This document shows positions 12,315-25,747 of a stretch of DNA of 64,000 bases, piece after piece. Position numbers and translations under genes: made by a program. A model generated the notes under the pieces. It did no database searches, had not been told where the DNA came from, and saw nothing but the letters and a program-made list of their open reading frames with translations. The number at the start of each line of letters is the position of its first letter. Position 1 is the stretch's first letter. The DNA is from Glossina fuscipes. Taxonomy: Eukaryota > Arthropoda > Insecta > Diptera > Glossinidae. The DNA is taken from the NCBI RefSeq assembly GCF_014805625.2, contig NW_023998471.1, positions 1,001,263 to 1,065,262 on the forward strand, in the 5' to 3' direction.

Positions 12315-14533
12315 GAATTGGCCGCAAACTAGTAGATGTTTGCTCAAAGCGTTGGTGTTATGCCTTCACCGTCTGAGCGTTCTTTATCGCTGGCCCTGGT
12401 TGGCAATTACAATATCCAGTGTTGCAAAAATTGGTATTGGAAATGCTCAAGTAAAAGAAGCCCAGTATATGTGTCTATCCGTGGAGCTATTAAGAGCTTT
12501 AGTATGACAAAGACTTGTATACAGATCTCAAAACTGACACAACACTGAGTTGTTGACAATTAGAGGTTAGGTTGAAAAATCACCGCAAACCAATGGGACT
12601 ATTGTATATAAAAAAATTTAAAAAAAAAAGTTACCTAAAACCTATCCTATATTGAAATGAGCCTTGGTAGAAATAAATGCTAGAAGTCTGGAAGGATTTA
12701 GAGGAAAAATGCTTTCGACCGTCTGACATGTGATAATAGCAATAAAATATATTTTATACTTTTCCATTTTAATGTGCTTAGCTTGAAATAGTGCATAGGT
12801 GGTTCAAGAACCGCCTCAAGGCTTCTTAGACTCTTTTACTTGTTCTAACTACGTAGGCAATGGAATGTTAATGGGTTTTTATATGATAACAACAAAACAA
12901 AGAAAAAAGTATGAATAAATAAAAGCAAGAAAGAAAGAAGGAAGAAATTCATTTATTTCGGTCAAGCATATCTCAAGGATTTTAATAAACTCCGCAAGAA
13001 ATCATTAAATGCTTACTTCATATGCATGAATGGAAATCTTTCAAAAAGCTTTTTTTACCAAAACTTTACATATATGTAGTCAATTTGCATCCGCATGTGT
13101 TTGCAATCACGTATATTCGCATAAGTGAACCCAGCCGTTCAACGTTATTATCAACTATCTAGTGGCTGTTTATCATTCGAGGGTTATTTATTTTTAGTTA
13201 AATGTAAAGATTATTTTTACCGATGAATTTTTTTATTACAGGTGTTCATTACGTTCATTTGCATATTTGCAACCAATTTTATTGTTATTATTATTATTAT
13301 TATTATGACAGTAGTACCTACACAATCCATAAAAACATCATTTATCTTCTCTTAATGTAAAATATATTCTATTTTTAAGGCTTTTGTGGTGTAGTAACAA
13401 AAAAAAAAAAAAAAAATCCGTATTCTCCGTAATGTAGTCTTTAAATTAATGTTTTTCAAATCGTTCGTCACAAATTTATGAAACGCGAAACAAATAGTAA
13501 AAGTTTTTTTTTTCATGTTATAATTTACGTGTTGTCCTCGTTCTGGATAACCGTCATCGTTTCAACAATAACTTATGTATCAATTTATTAAATATAAAAG
13601 TAAGAAAAAATAAAACTAAATTTTGTGTGTATATGCTTCGATTTTTCATATTTGCCCCACTACGCTGTATAACTAACTCTTAGTGTACGGAAGGCCTTAG
13701 TGAATATTCGCGTTAAAATTCATATCTTGATATCTCTTAACCTGTCATGGATTATTAATGAAAACATATTGAAATTTTTAGATTTATTTTCGAGGTTATT
13801 TTCGATTTTTTTTCGAGTTCGAGTGGTTGGATATTGTGTATTGATGACATGACGATGATGTCTATTCTCAGAGCTTGTTAACTTTCAATCTAAACCTCTT
13901 CAATCAGAAAAGCTATTGTAAAAGAAAGCACATGGTTCAGTTAGTGATCAGATGATGAATACCTTAAAATGGGTGCATTCGGTATAAAACTTCAGTCTCT
14001 CATCCGTGAATGTATTTTTTATTTATTTATTTTTTTTTTTGCTATGAGTGGGGACATCAGTAAAATCTAGCTTATTGTGGAACTTAGTTCGCTAAAGTTA
14101 TCTCTAGGGGAAACGCCACTAAGTATAACTCCGTGAATGTGAATAAAATCCAAATAACAATGCATTGGCTTTAGGTCGAATTTTGACCATGCATTGGGGA
14201 CAGTCGCACAACTGTTTGTTAACTTGTACCGACGAAAAAAATAACTATAAAAATCCCGACTCGGTGTGAATAATTGAGAAAAATATGCTGAAATTCTCAA
14301 AATTTTTATTACACATACATTGTGCCCTTTTATTAGGCGTATTATAACTATTTTCGGATTTGATCTGCCCATTGCAAGTAAAAGCATGGCTCCGTAATTC
14401 GTGCTCCAAGAACGGGCTATAAATTGGCTCTGATTACTAGACTAAGCAAATTACGTGTTTTTTAAGCCTACACAAGGGATATAAAAAAGTATAAATCTCC
14501 TCCTTAGCTAACAACTACCTCGACTTGTTGTAA
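12315..14533. other. Non-coding DNA with TTA repeat
   Basis: A (TTA)n tract lies at 13285-13306 and an A tract near 13400-13417. A minus frame of 106 codons at 14067-14387 has no recognised domain and directly precedes, on the other strand, the LINE fossil at 14534. It could be part of the same old insertion, but I cannot show that. Confidence 0.45.
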
Positions 14534-14653
14534 TTCCTTAACATTGTCCGCCTCTGGAACAGCCTAACAGCAGCGGTCTTTGCCACCGTGCCTGATGTTT
14601 TCGCTTCTAAATCAAACGTACCCAAACACTACTGCCTTTTCTCATCCCTCTCT
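14534..14653 (+). pseudogene. Non-LTR retrotransposon (LINE) ORF2 C-terminal fossil
   Basis: The plus frame reads NIVRLWNSLTAAVFA and later DVFASKSNVPKHY over 40 codons. This is the C-terminal signature of the reverse-transcriptase ORF in jockey-, I- and R1-like LINEs: a basic residue, LWNSLP, then a V-F pair and an FKS-N segment a fixed distance later. A stop codon (TAA, 14531-14533) lies immediately upstream in the same frame, and I could not follow the reverse transcriptase core farther upstream, so this is a short truncated remnant. The identification rests on this motif order alone. Confidence 0.55.
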
Positions 14654-16889
14654 ATCTATAACCCTCCCAGAGTGCCATGGTGTTCCCGGCTAAACGGACG
14701 TCCCCTCTCACTGACTGGTCAAAATAAGTAGAAATTTTGTTCAATACTAAAATACTTTCAACTTAGACCCGCTAGTGCTCTTTCAGAGTTATATCAACTT
14801 CTCGGACATCATTTAATATTGCAGGAAATCATTATAGAGATTTCATGCCTTATCTATCATGAATGCCCTGCTCGTAGCCGAAAACCCAAAACTAAACTAT
14901 TAAACAAAAGTCGCGTACCATTGATTGAATCTGCTAACATTTTCATCTTTGTTACTAGAAATCACATGAAAACCATTTCATATCCTCCTCTCGATAGATA
15001 ATGAATTGGCTTTTGATTTACATCCATTGACAACTTAAATATTAATTAATAATAAAAAGGAAAGATAATGTGTAGATTATTTTTCCGTTATGTCGGGTTT
15101 TTTCCATAAATGCAAAAAAATAAGAAAAAAAAAATTTAAATTTTTCTTTTTTAATTACCTCGTTAGCCGTTGAATTGTGCATGATCATTTAGTCTTGCGA
15201 CTTATCACATAAGACAGAGACATACGCGATCGCCTGTGAAATTAGGATAACTGAAAAAAGAAAAACAAATAAATGAAAGAATAAATTTATACAATAATTA
15301 ATAAATTATATCAAAAATTAATTAACAATAATATAAATAGTTGTGGGGAACATTTTATACCAATAATCATCAGCATATATATAAATATAGGTAATATATA
15401 TATATATATATATGGGTTAAAGCTCGTATAGCTGAGAGAGAGCCTCTGGATTGTAGATGATAAGTTAAGTTTGCAAGAGATCCGTTAATAAACGGAATCA
15501 TATGTATCAATGTAGTTTATGGTATATAGAAAAAAAATAATTTATGAAATTTTTTAAACAAAATTTTGAAAATAAATCCTACTCGTGACCTTAAGGGACA
15601 ACCAAGTGACATTTCCGCTACTAAATATTAAATTGACGCCAAGTCAGCCAAGAATAGATATAAGAGGCCGGGTTTGTTGTGATTTGCAGAAAATATTTTG
15701 CTTATGAGTATATAAGAGGACGGGTCATGTGAGCTATTTTAGTAATCATTGGAAACCAAATTGTTTTAGAATCTATTGCATATCTGGAAGAGCAAGTGGT
15801 GGTTAAACGACACTTTTATCTTTGCCTAAAAGGTAGGCTAGCTTCACGCTTTCAAGAATTAACGCAAGTCCAGATCTTTGATCATAATTAAAGGTTTGGT
15901 TTGGTTCGTACCTATATGCTTCCTAATATTCTTTACTTAGCAAAGACCCAACCCTCAAAAAATATGCGCTAGGGCTTTCTCCACTTGGGCAATATCTAAA
16001 AGCAGCTTAAAAGTCTGAAGACAATGCATTTGTAACATTGTTTATGTGATCTTTATTCCAACCATGCTATTCAAACTATAGGTTCGAACATACACAATCA
16101 AACGAGATATATGACACTTTAGAGAAATGCAGTCATTGCGTGCAGCGATTACAGATGCTACACTTTACGGCGACTCTTATGATATTTGTCACATTTAATC
16201 TGCGCACGAGCAGTATTTCTCTGATTTAACTCAGCATCATGCCGCTCCTTTTAAGCTAGTAATAAAAATTTTTACTTTATGATATAATTTTTATAAATTT
16301 CATGAAACATGAGCATGACAAATTTTTCGTTCTGCCCTTATGACTAATTTTGTCTATTTGCTCTGTAATCTATCTATAGAGATGAAGTTTAATTTCATTA
16401 AGAATATTATATTAATACATATATATTCTTTGCAATGTTATAATAGGTAACGGTTGGGCAACACATTTATACAGTCTACCAAAAAAGTTTTGATATGCGA
16501 TGTACACAATTATTTATTATTAAGTGCTTGCATGTATTTTGATCATTTTTTCAAATGAAAAAGAAATTTACTGAGAAAAACTGGTGCAATAGCACAACAA
16601 CTTTTCCCCTTATTTCTGACAACATGGCGATAATGCGTCGAAAGAATGCTATTAGTTTGGCAACAATCCAATCATCGACTCCTTTTCGCCCTTTTTCAAC
16701 ATTTCCAGACCACGTGCCAGCCAAACTATACTGTATCAATCCGAACATGTGTTAATCAGAAGACGCAATGCGTTGCGAGTACCCTGGGTGCGGCAGAACT
16801 TCTCAATCGAGTTGCAACAATGTGTCCTTGACAACTTCCGCAACGTATCGCCGAGTGTTATTATGCTAGAGGAGGAGACTTTGCTTCTA
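14654..16889. other. Non-coding AT-rich DNA
   Basis: No gene is recognised. A TA run lies at about 15392-15412. Poly-A and poly-T stretches near 15115-15150 and scattered short open frames show no domain. Short frames overlap on both strands at 16551-16890 without a recognisable product. Confidence 0.5.
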
Positions 16890-17210
16890 TTAACCGCTAC
16901 TGCTGTTTTTGTTTGCAGCAATACATCGTTCAAATCGTTCCGTGAAAGCGCGAGGTTGAAACTTATTCAAGGTTCTCAAGTAAATGTGTAGAAACAGTTG
17001 ATTCGTCAACTGGCTTTCGTCCAATAGGTCTTTGAACTTTTTTGGCCCTCCAGGCCGTTCTTTGCCATTGACCTTAAGCACTTGAAAGCAAAGCCGACGA
17101 CTAGCATATAATGGAGCAACATCACCAAGAGCTTTCTAAATGCGTTCGATGGGCTTACGCAATCGATTTCTTGAAAGCAAACAACAAAAGTAATGAATGC
17201 CGAAAATGGA
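16890..17210 (-). pseudogene. Possible mariner transposase fragment with internal deletion
   Basis: On the minus strand the frame gives ALGDVAPLYAS, then KERPGGPKKFKDLLDESQ, then TERFERCIAANKN. The first two recall the N-terminal helix-turn-helix and linker region of mariner transposases (a GD-AP-Y motif, then a basic RP-RPKKF segment and an LLDE motif). The last recalls the extreme C-terminus (an ERWEKC-like motif). If right, the whole catalytic centre is missing between them. An in-frame TAG lies just upstream of the first motif. I see no terminal inverted repeats. This call is tentative. Confidence 0.3.
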
Positions 17211-19331
17211 GTTTTGAGCGTTCAATGATTAGCGTCTGCACATACTGAATAACTCGATAATACTAAATGGAAAATTATTATTTTATGTAGAAAAAGGTCA
17301 AAATGATTGAATTTAACGGGGTGGTATATTGATTCTTCGCATTACCTTATAAATTTCGTCAGTAAATGTCCCTGATCAAAACACATGCAAGCATCTATTA
17401 TTTATTTCTTGAAATACGTTGTTCTTATACATAGAATATGAGAGTGCGCAGGGGTTGCGTGAGAGTTAGAAGAGGAGTTGTATTCTTTTTTACTATTCAG
17501 AATTGCGAAATCGTTGTTTACCGCGCGAACGAGGAGTAAATTGAACGGCAAATCACATTAAAATAGCAGGAGCATCCGTTTGATTCAGATTCAGTATAAT
17601 ATATGCTTTTGGGAAATGGTTTTAAAGTGTTATGATCTGACTAATATTGGACAATGATTTCCTTGTAAAAATTAGCTAACGTTTAGTTCATTTATAGACA
17701 GGAGATTGTCACTCTTTGGGTTATAATTTTTAAAAAGTGCTTGAGACTGCTTAAGACTAGACTAACCATCTGGTCTATCTTGTTTAAAAAATTACTCCGA
17801 TAGTCTTAGTTGCTAGTATTCATCGTACTTTAGTCCTAGAATTTGCTTTTCTACTCTGAATTTTGTAAAAGTCTTGCAAAAAAATGAATAAAAAGAAACA
17901 ACTAAAAAAGCTCTGGTAGACCAACTTACCTAGTTACCTTAAGTGGTGTGTAGGGTATAACATAAAATAAAATAGAATAATATAAGAATTTCCTATTAGA
18001 AAACTCCAAAATACAATGAAAGCCTAAAGAATAGTGCATTGTATGTTAACCATTCGATCGTTGAACGCTCGTTTTTAAGGCATCAATGCAAACACATACG
18101 AACGCGCAAAATAAATTGACTAAAGGTTTTCTTTTTAAAATTTTTTAGGTACTCGAAAGCCAACGTGTTAGTTATTTTAATAAGAGAATTTATTTATTTT
18201 ATATATCGATACATATTTAATATTTATTATCTTCTAGCGATTAGATAATTCTATTTTACACAACCAATTACGCCTAGGCAAAGTGATTCTGGAACAAAAT
18301 CCTTTTATTGTTCGATTCTAACAGTACAGTATAACTAATATCTAAAAGGGTGGCAAGCTTGTAACCTACTATTCACATTCATATCAAGGTTTGAACACAT
18401 CTTAAATATCACGCGAGATACTACAGGTGTGCTCTGCGATATGGTGTTTTCCCATTTCCACTGAAGCCGCGCACACTGTTTGCCTTATATGAAAAGTAGA
18501 AAAAAAAGCTTGAAATTTCTTCTTCTTTTTTTTTTTTGATTGATGCGTTAAACTTTGATACAACGAAAAAGAAAAAATCTAGATATCTCTTTGCCAGCCT
18601 TCGTATATTATGTGTGTATATGTGAGGGATGATATGTTACTTTAAGATTTCTTTAAATAAAATTTTTTTTTTTTTTTTCAATTAATTTAAAAATGAAAAA
18701 AATTTAAATTTATTATATTTACTCGCTGTCTTGAGATCGTATTCGCTTATTACAAATAAAGAAAAAAAAATTTTTTTATATGTATGATAATCAAAATTAA
18801 CATAAAATATAATTTTATTGTGGCCTCAGTACTTTCAATGCTAATTTTTGAAACGTGTTTTTTTGTTTATTTAACTTTTAGTTTTTTTTTTTGTCTTTTT
18901 TTTTCTTTAAGTTCTCTTATTCCTGTTTACTTATTTTTTTTTTTTATATATGCCGTACTTTTTCAAACAACTTTTATGAAATGCAACAATAATTTGGCTT
19001 TGACGCTTAGAGCATCAGACCATCGATCGATTCGTTTATTCGTTTGCTCGTTTACTTGTGGAAAAAAAAAGCTGAAGAGAGACGAGAAAATAAAGAAAAT
19101 GCCCGTTTCACATGATATTGAAATTCGATTCGAGCGACGATTTTTTTTTTTTTCTTTTTTTCTTATGTTCGATATGTAGTTGCATTTTTTTTTTCTTGAT
19201 TTTCATCTCTGTTTTTTGTATTTTTATTTTTTTTTTTGTCATTCATATCTGCTACAGTTGAAACTGGAAGTTCCACTTTAACTAAAAAAAATGTTCAGGC
19301 ATATACCGTTATATATGTATTCACGCATATG

Positions 19332-19373
<42 letters not shown>

Positions 19374-21840
19374 TTATGGATATACCTATGATATACATTT
19401 ATTTAAAAAGACCTTCTATTTATAATTGATGCGATAAAAGTCAGCTTAATTTAGAAATAAATTATAAAATGAAATGAATATCGAAAGAATATAAATTGTT
19501 ATAATAAATAATTGTTAAATAATAATCGGTTGAAGTGAATGAATGCGGCCTTTAGAGAAAGCAATAATTACAATAAGAACATTTATTAACACCGACTGCA
19601 TATTAAAATTCAATTAAGAACATGCATTGAAAACTATAATTCTCTACATCTGTACATGGAGGCGGCAACTTTTTATTTACGACGGCGCTTTTGAATCAAT
19701 CCTCTAATATTCTTCGTATACCTAGGTTAAGATTTTTAAATAAGGTGTTTAATGCGAACATCTTTTAAAATTGAAGCAATTCTGTGAGAACCTTACTTTA
19801 CGTGCGCACTTCGAAACGTGCTTGATCCGCCTTGGAAAATTGTTTATTATATCCTACATTCTTATGGACGTATACAGCATTCAGAAGAGCTTGAGATGGA
19901 CCCACATATTATATCACGTTTCTTTTTCTGTCCATCTTGTTTCTTGTGTTCAACCGACAAATCGAAATTTTTGAGAAATTTGTTATCACAACATGCACGT
20001 TTGACGCAACACGAGAAAAGTTTTTGAGTACGGTTTGAGTCGGACCACTTCCCATAGAATCCCTTATTTTGAAAAATAGGTCTATGAAAAACTATATCAA
20101 GCGTAGTGGTGTGGGATATTCAAGGGTAGATCGTGTCTTAGTATAGTGATTTTCTTGTTTTTAAATATTACATGCTGGCGTTTTGATCACTTACTAGCGA
20201 TAAGACGAAACAATATGTTTTCTTGTTATAACTTTTTATCTTTATCCGGATATATCCGGAAGAACTATACGCAGTGCAACATTCGTATATAATCTTTATT
20301 AGAAAACAATATTGCTTTTAGGTCGCACGGCAATTAGACTGTGAAGCACTCCTGTGCCTCCACATATTTAAAGCAATTTAGTAGATATGTATGTGTCAAT
20401 TATGAGCGGGCGGGCATCATTGGGCGAAGGAAAGCACGTCGGTGTACGAAATTTTGGCAAAGTAGTTCAAAAATTGCCCACAAAAGTTGAAAAACAAAAA
20501 TATATGGAAAAACATGGGGTGGACAGACGGACAGACTTACCTTAGTATCACTTTCTTAATCCATCCATTATAGTAAAATGTGAATTTATCACAAGTCCTT
20601 CTAGATGTTATACAGATCCGCACAAATTTAATATATCTTATAAAACACATTATATAATAAAGATATATAATGTAAGTCCACGTTTTGTATGTTAAATATA
20701 AAATAAAGTTGAGTGTTGCGGGCAAGCTAATAACAGACTTACATCCATTTTCAATCTTAGCCTCTCGTCATCAAGTCCGAATAAAATCTGAGCTTTCTAA
20801 CACAATTTTTATAACTGAGCCTATCAACAACAGCAACGTTTGACGAACGAACGATTGAATATGTCTATATCGAAACTTATTTTCTTAGGCTGATGAGGAA
20901 TATTTCATATTTTATTGGCCTCTGTGATAAATATTACTGAGTATTACAAACGGAAGCACGAGACTAGAATCTCCACGTTTTCTTGGCCTGATCATGCCCT
21001 GGTCGTCGTCATAGTCATGAAGTCTTTTTTAGTTATTTTTCCAATAATTCCCGTTACTTTCCAGTCTCAAGGTGCATTTGTGAGTATACTAATTACATGT
21101 AATTTTTCTATTTATAAATGTGAGCACATTAGGTTCAATGCATTGATGAGGACAACCTATAATGCAACTATGAAAAACCGCTCTTACAAGCCCATTGCGT
21201 TAAGATCTCATCAGGGCAGGCCGTATGGGCTGGCTTAACGTAATCTGTGTTTTTTGTAAAGAACAGTGCAAGTACATCCTGTACCGAAACGAAATAAACT
21301 ATGTGTTACGCTTTATTTCCATCAAAGATAGGAAACCCCATCAACAACAGCTGACGCAAGTGGAAGGAAACATAACTACAATATGCCAAAAGTCATGCTA
21401 TTGTGAGTGTTTCAGCATGAAGAACTTCAGCCTAGCAGCACTAATCGGTCGTGTGCTCACCTCGACGCCGCAAATATCAGCAGACGTTATTTGTTCCGAT
21501 CAGCCCTGATCGCAATCGATTGCTTATGGTGATAATTGCAGAATAGTTTTTTTGGCAGAAACTTATTCACACTGGCAATAATTTTGAGCTTAAGTAAAAG
21601 AAGTGATGAACCGAGAGAGAGGGGGAGAGGCGTCTGCATTGTCTATGAACGTCAATGGTCGTATGGTTCATCACGTACTTATGATTATGTAACTTCACAA
21701 AGTCTACATAGCATCTTTTTAGGCGTTGCAGATATAAGCTTTATACTGGCGATTGTCGTTAAAATGTGCCCTGTCCCTTTGCAGTTACATTAAATGCATT
21801 GAAGAAGTGTTTATACTTTTCGTAGCGATCGTAGGTATAA
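17211..21840. other. Non-coding AT-rich DNA rich in T tracts
   Basis: No gene is recognised. T-rich tracts are dense at 18520-19240, and a 131-codon plus frame there (18784-19179) consists of Phe-rich translation of poly-T and is not credible. Text with repeated GGACAGACGG phrases near 20520 resembles the tail of dispersed repeats. Frames at 20915-21509 have no recognised domain. Confidence 0.5.
19339..19371. repeat. (TA)n microsatellite
   Basis: An uninterrupted AT dinucleotide array of about 16 units. Confidence 0.95.
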
Positions 21841-21844
21841 ACAC

Positions 21845-21867
21845 CCACGCACGCACGCACGCACACA
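21845..21867. repeat. (ACGC)n microsatellite
   Basis: Tandem ACGC units followed by a short AC run. The array underlies a Cys/Arg/Val frame on the minus strand that is not a gene. Confidence 0.85.
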
Positions 21868-22361
21868 CATCGTAAATGCATTACTCGTTTGAAATATGCA
21901 ATAAAACAACAATAACAGCACAACGGCAGAACAACAACAAGTGTGTTGTTTTTTTCTTCTTTTCTTTTTCTATTCCTTTCTCTTCTCTCTTCGCTTGCAT
22001 TCTTAGATCCCCGATTTGTTATCAGTTTCAAATCTTACAAAATTCGGCTTTTAAATACCCTCTGATGTCTGTGCGTTTGCCGGTCGCTTGTAAGCAGTCA
22101 GTCAAACAGGAGACAAAACGATTTACAGCCAAACGTCGATGGCTTCTGTTGCTCTTTTCCTTTTTTTTTTCAATTGAATGTTTTCTCAGTTAAAAACAAC
22201 TTTATAACAAGAGTCGCTGTTGCAGTATTTGTTACTTGTTGCCGCTTGTAATCAGCAAGCAATAAAAAAACTTGAAAAAGTTGAAAACCTTTAATGCTGT
22301 AATAAGCAAGTAAGTGGATGAAAAGATGTGCAATTATTTGATAAACCGTTGCAATAAGAAC

Positions 22362-22404
22362 AATAATAATAATAATAATGAATAATAATAATAATAATAA
22401 TAAT
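22362..22404. repeat. (AAT)n microsatellite
   Basis: About fourteen AAT units with one interruption near 22379. Confidence 0.95.
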
Positions 22405-23031
22405 AGTAAAAAAAAAACAAAAAATATTAACAACAAGTACAACAATAGTAATAAAAATATTATCCAAAGCATTACTCACGTTTTCGTTCAGTTTGCAAGT
22501 GAGCGTTAAATACGGAAAGAAAAGTAACAAATATTTCAAGACCGTTGGTGAAATTTTTTTCATTAAGAAAACGTAAAATAAAATGAAATAAATGAAATAA
22601 AAAGTAATAATAAAAACATTTCATCAAAGACATAACACAATAACAAGTAAAGAAAGAAACAACAGCGACAGAAAGCGAAACAGCAAAGCTAAACAAATTG
22701 AAAAAAATTGAAAAACAACGATATAACGAAATAAATTCAATGAAAGAGCAAAACAAAAACAAGAAGAAAACAAGTAAAGGTACAACAATCGTGACATAAG
22801 TTATGACATCAAATAAACACAAGAGTCAATTAATTCGAAATTTTTACTTACATTTGATTCAATTATATACACATTTAATAAAATATAATTAATAAATAAA
22901 TACATACGCACAAACACACAGAGTCGGGCAGGCTGAGGAAATATTTATTTATACATACATATATATGCAAATATTTGTTAATTCAGAAAGTCGTGCCATT
23001 CAAGTAAGTGTTAATTGAAAAAATAAAAGGC

Positions 23032-23079
23032 AAAAAAAAAAAAAAAAAAAAACAAAAAAATATTTATTTATATTTATTT

Positions 23080-23118
<39 letters not shown>
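23032..23118. repeat. Paired long A tracts around an AT-rich core
   Basis: An A run of 21 (23032-23052) and one of 31 (23088-23118) flank a T-rich core (TATTTATTTATATTT). Such lengths vary with polymerase slippage and assembly. Confidence 0.9.
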
Positions 23119-23119
<1 letters not shown>

Positions 23120-23160
23120 AGAATAAACATATTTAATTTAATTAATAAATTCATAAAACT

Positions 23161-25215
23161 CGCCTTAATTTTCAAACAAATTTCAGTTCAATATCTTCAT
23201 TAAAAAGCTAATCAAAGGAGAAAACGTAAAAAAAATTAATTGTGCAAATATTTTGGATGATAAATGACAATTATCTCTAGCCATTCTATATATATATGTA
23301 AATGGTTCATAAGGCAAATGGGTTATCTCTGCTAAACAGTGACTAAATAATAAAAATTTGAAAAAAAATTTTAAATTTGTGTCAACGAATTATTTAATAT
23401 TTTCAATTTTACACCGAAAATGATATATTTTGAATCCAAAGTCCATTACGTTAGAACCTCTATATATGTTTTGTTCATCCTTCAAAAAAGTACTGCTCGA
23501 CACCATTTTTTCTTATCGTTTTGAAAAATTCCTCTAAAACGTTATTTGCTTGAAGTGAAGCCATTCGCATGCTCAACGCGATCACTTAAGTAGTTTTCTT
23601 CCTCTTCTTCTTTTGTTATTTCAATGATAATTTAAAGACGCATAATGCGATTAGTAGTGGGGTTATGAGCTTGTAAGCGACTTAGAATCACTTTATGGTA
23701 GTTAGCCTGTTGCCGTATGTTCGTTTGTACCGTATTACTTTGCCACGCGTGACCAATTCATTATGACTTTAAAAACAACGTAACGCGAATTTTAGCAAAG
23801 TTGAGGCATTTATTAAAAATCGAATAAATCAATATTTATTAACCGTCAGCTAAAGTTTATACGGGTCGCTTATAAAAGGGGCGAAGTCAAAATTTTCCCG
23901 TTATCTTTCTATTGCACAGAAAATTCGTTTTTTTTTTTTCTAATGTAAGCAATCACTCAGGGGATATACCTTATCCGTGTAACGCGGTGACAGTCAGAAA
24001 GAAGTAAGAAAAAAGCAAATACGTAGGGTCGTGGTCGACGTAGTCTTAGTCTTCTTTGCAGCAAATTTTTCCCCGATACTCAAATCAGTCAGTAGCTTTT
24101 AACAGTTCTTTCGGGCACTGCGTTCAGGTACTTCCCGGATTTGTTTGTAGCACTATATAACTCAACTCACTTTTCACTGCAGAAGTCAATGTCGAGGGGA
24201 AAAATCTCACGAAGCCACGCCAGGCTAATAAGATGCATTGTAGATTGCGACGGGCGTGTACGAAGGAGTTGCCCAACAAACAAGAGACAAGAATTTTGGG
24301 CGGATTCAGAAGAGTTGCAAGATGTTCCATGACCATAGAGAAAATCATTTTTTATATTTCTAAAATTATCTTCCCCTGTGATCAAGGAAAGAATTAAGAA
24401 AACTGTCATTAGACGTCTCCAAAAAATTTAAATGAGTCTATCAACATTAGCGTTAAGCTTTTGAATCAATTTTGCGGTAGTTCTTATCTCCTTTTGATTG
24501 AATTGCGAACGGTGTTTATGATCTCTAGATCAATGTGTGTGCTATTTGTGTGAACAGGGCTGTACGTAGGTCAACGGATTTCAAGCTAAACAATAATTAG
24601 CCTTTCTAATGAAAACGGTACAATTGAATATAAACCACACAAGAAGTCATTAGCTTAATCAAACTGAACATAACGCAGCTATTGATTTGCTTTACAAAAT
24701 ACCTTTCGACGAAAAGTGTACGCAGAGTATCATCCAGACTGTGACGGGAAATGCAGCTTTTCTTCTCTTAAAATACTAATGGCGAACGTTGTTTCAACTT
24801 AATCTTTCGCACTTTCACCATAAAGAGAAAACGTTAATCACTCCCTGAAGAACCAAGTCTAAGACAAGTATACTTCACTGTATTTGCAGTAAATCGTCCA
24901 CAGACCGGATTGTTTCCACAAAGAAAAGGTGAAAATAAGTAGTAGGAAAGAATTCCGCCATTGCAGCTCTCCTCCAACTTTTGCCAATCCCAATTAAATG
25001 GATATGCTGTGTCTAGAGGAAATCTCTTTAAGAGTGCAAGAGTGACACTTGTTCGGTTCAAGATTTCGTAAATGGTGTCAAGTTGTAGAAATGATCGAGA
25101 TTTATTTTCTATTCTAAAGTATTGTTTATTTCTTCTTTTTTTATCAACAAACCACCGTTCAACGTATGTCTACTTAGTTCTCAGATAAGTACTTGTTTTC
25201 AACAAAAACAAATAA
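23161..25215. other. Non-coding DNA containing dispersed repeat B copy 2
   Basis: Repeat B lies at 23952-24017. Overlapping frames on both strands at 24124-24409 show no recognised domain. Nothing else can be supported. Confidence 0.45.
23952..24017 (+). repeat. Short dispersed repeat B, copy 2
   Basis: The segment begins AATCACTCAGGGGAT, contains CCGTGTAACGCGGTGACAG and ends in an A-rich run. It is the copy most similar to 12248-12314. Confidence 0.5.
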
Positions 25216-25747
25216 AGAAATTATATTCGGTCGTGACCGAACCTTTTATACCCGTCATCGTTATCCTAAAAAGAAATTAAAATAAGTAATAGAAGTAAAT
25301 TTTCATGCTCTACAATAGTGAGTGGCTGATTTTTTTAATTTTCAAACTAAAAGTTTTTGTCGCATAGGCGTGTGGGCGTTGTAGACGTAACCTTTGGAAA
25401 GTTTAAGCTGCTTCCGAATGGCTACAGAACTGCACTAGTTTTTTATTCGCTTTGAAAAACAAAGGTGTACTCGCTTTACGTAATTATGTAGACATGTCTT
25501 TTGACCGGTTTGGTTCAATTTCAATGCCAACGTGCGTACAAGATTTGTAGCTAATAACTCCTTTTTTGCGGCCAGAAAATCGTGCAAAACGAACGACCAG
25601 ACGGACATGGCGTGGAATGCAGAATTCAATGCTGATCAAGAATACATATATATACACATAGCGGGATCTGTGAAGCTTCCTTCTGAGCGATGCAAACATT
25701 TTGACAAACTGAGCATGCTGCTTATACTTCAATGACGGGTGTAAAAG
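25216..25747 (+). repeat. Dispersed repeat family A, copy 1, with inverted ends
   Basis: The left end reads CTTTTATACCCGTCATCG (25243-25260) and the right end, 25730-25747, is its inverted complement at 16 of 18 positions. A second recognisable block just inside the right end is CTGATCAAGAATACATATAT followed by GTGAAGCTTCCTTCTGAGCG and TTTTGACAAACTGAG. Sequences with the GATCAAGAATATATATAC block and the ACGGACAGAC phrase are ubiquitous in fly genomes. This element has no meaningful protein frame of its own, and the frames at 25435-25735 are shadows. The class is likely a non-autonomous DNA element, inferred from the inverted ends. Confidence 0.65.

Larger units (their letters stand above)
21868..23160. 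other. CAA-rich, A-rich segment resembling fly untranslated DNA
   Basis: The plus strand is rich in CAACAA, AATAAT and GAAACAAC words, which is common in fly neural gene leaders and introns. It includes the AAT array at 22362-22404 and long A tracts at 23032-23052 and 23088-23118. I see no reliable TATA, Inr plus DPE pair or coding start, so a leader exon is only a possibility. Large minus frames of Leu/Ile/Phe (22170-22822) are translations of these repeats. Confidence 0.4.

Noticed and set aside
18784..19179. 131-codon plus frame
   Set aside because: Much of it is the Phe-rich translation of poly-T tracts; no domain is seen.
22170..22822. Hydrophobic minus frames that look like membrane proteins
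   Set aside because: They translate A-rich and AAT-repeat DNA into Leu/Ile/Phe/Tyr runs.
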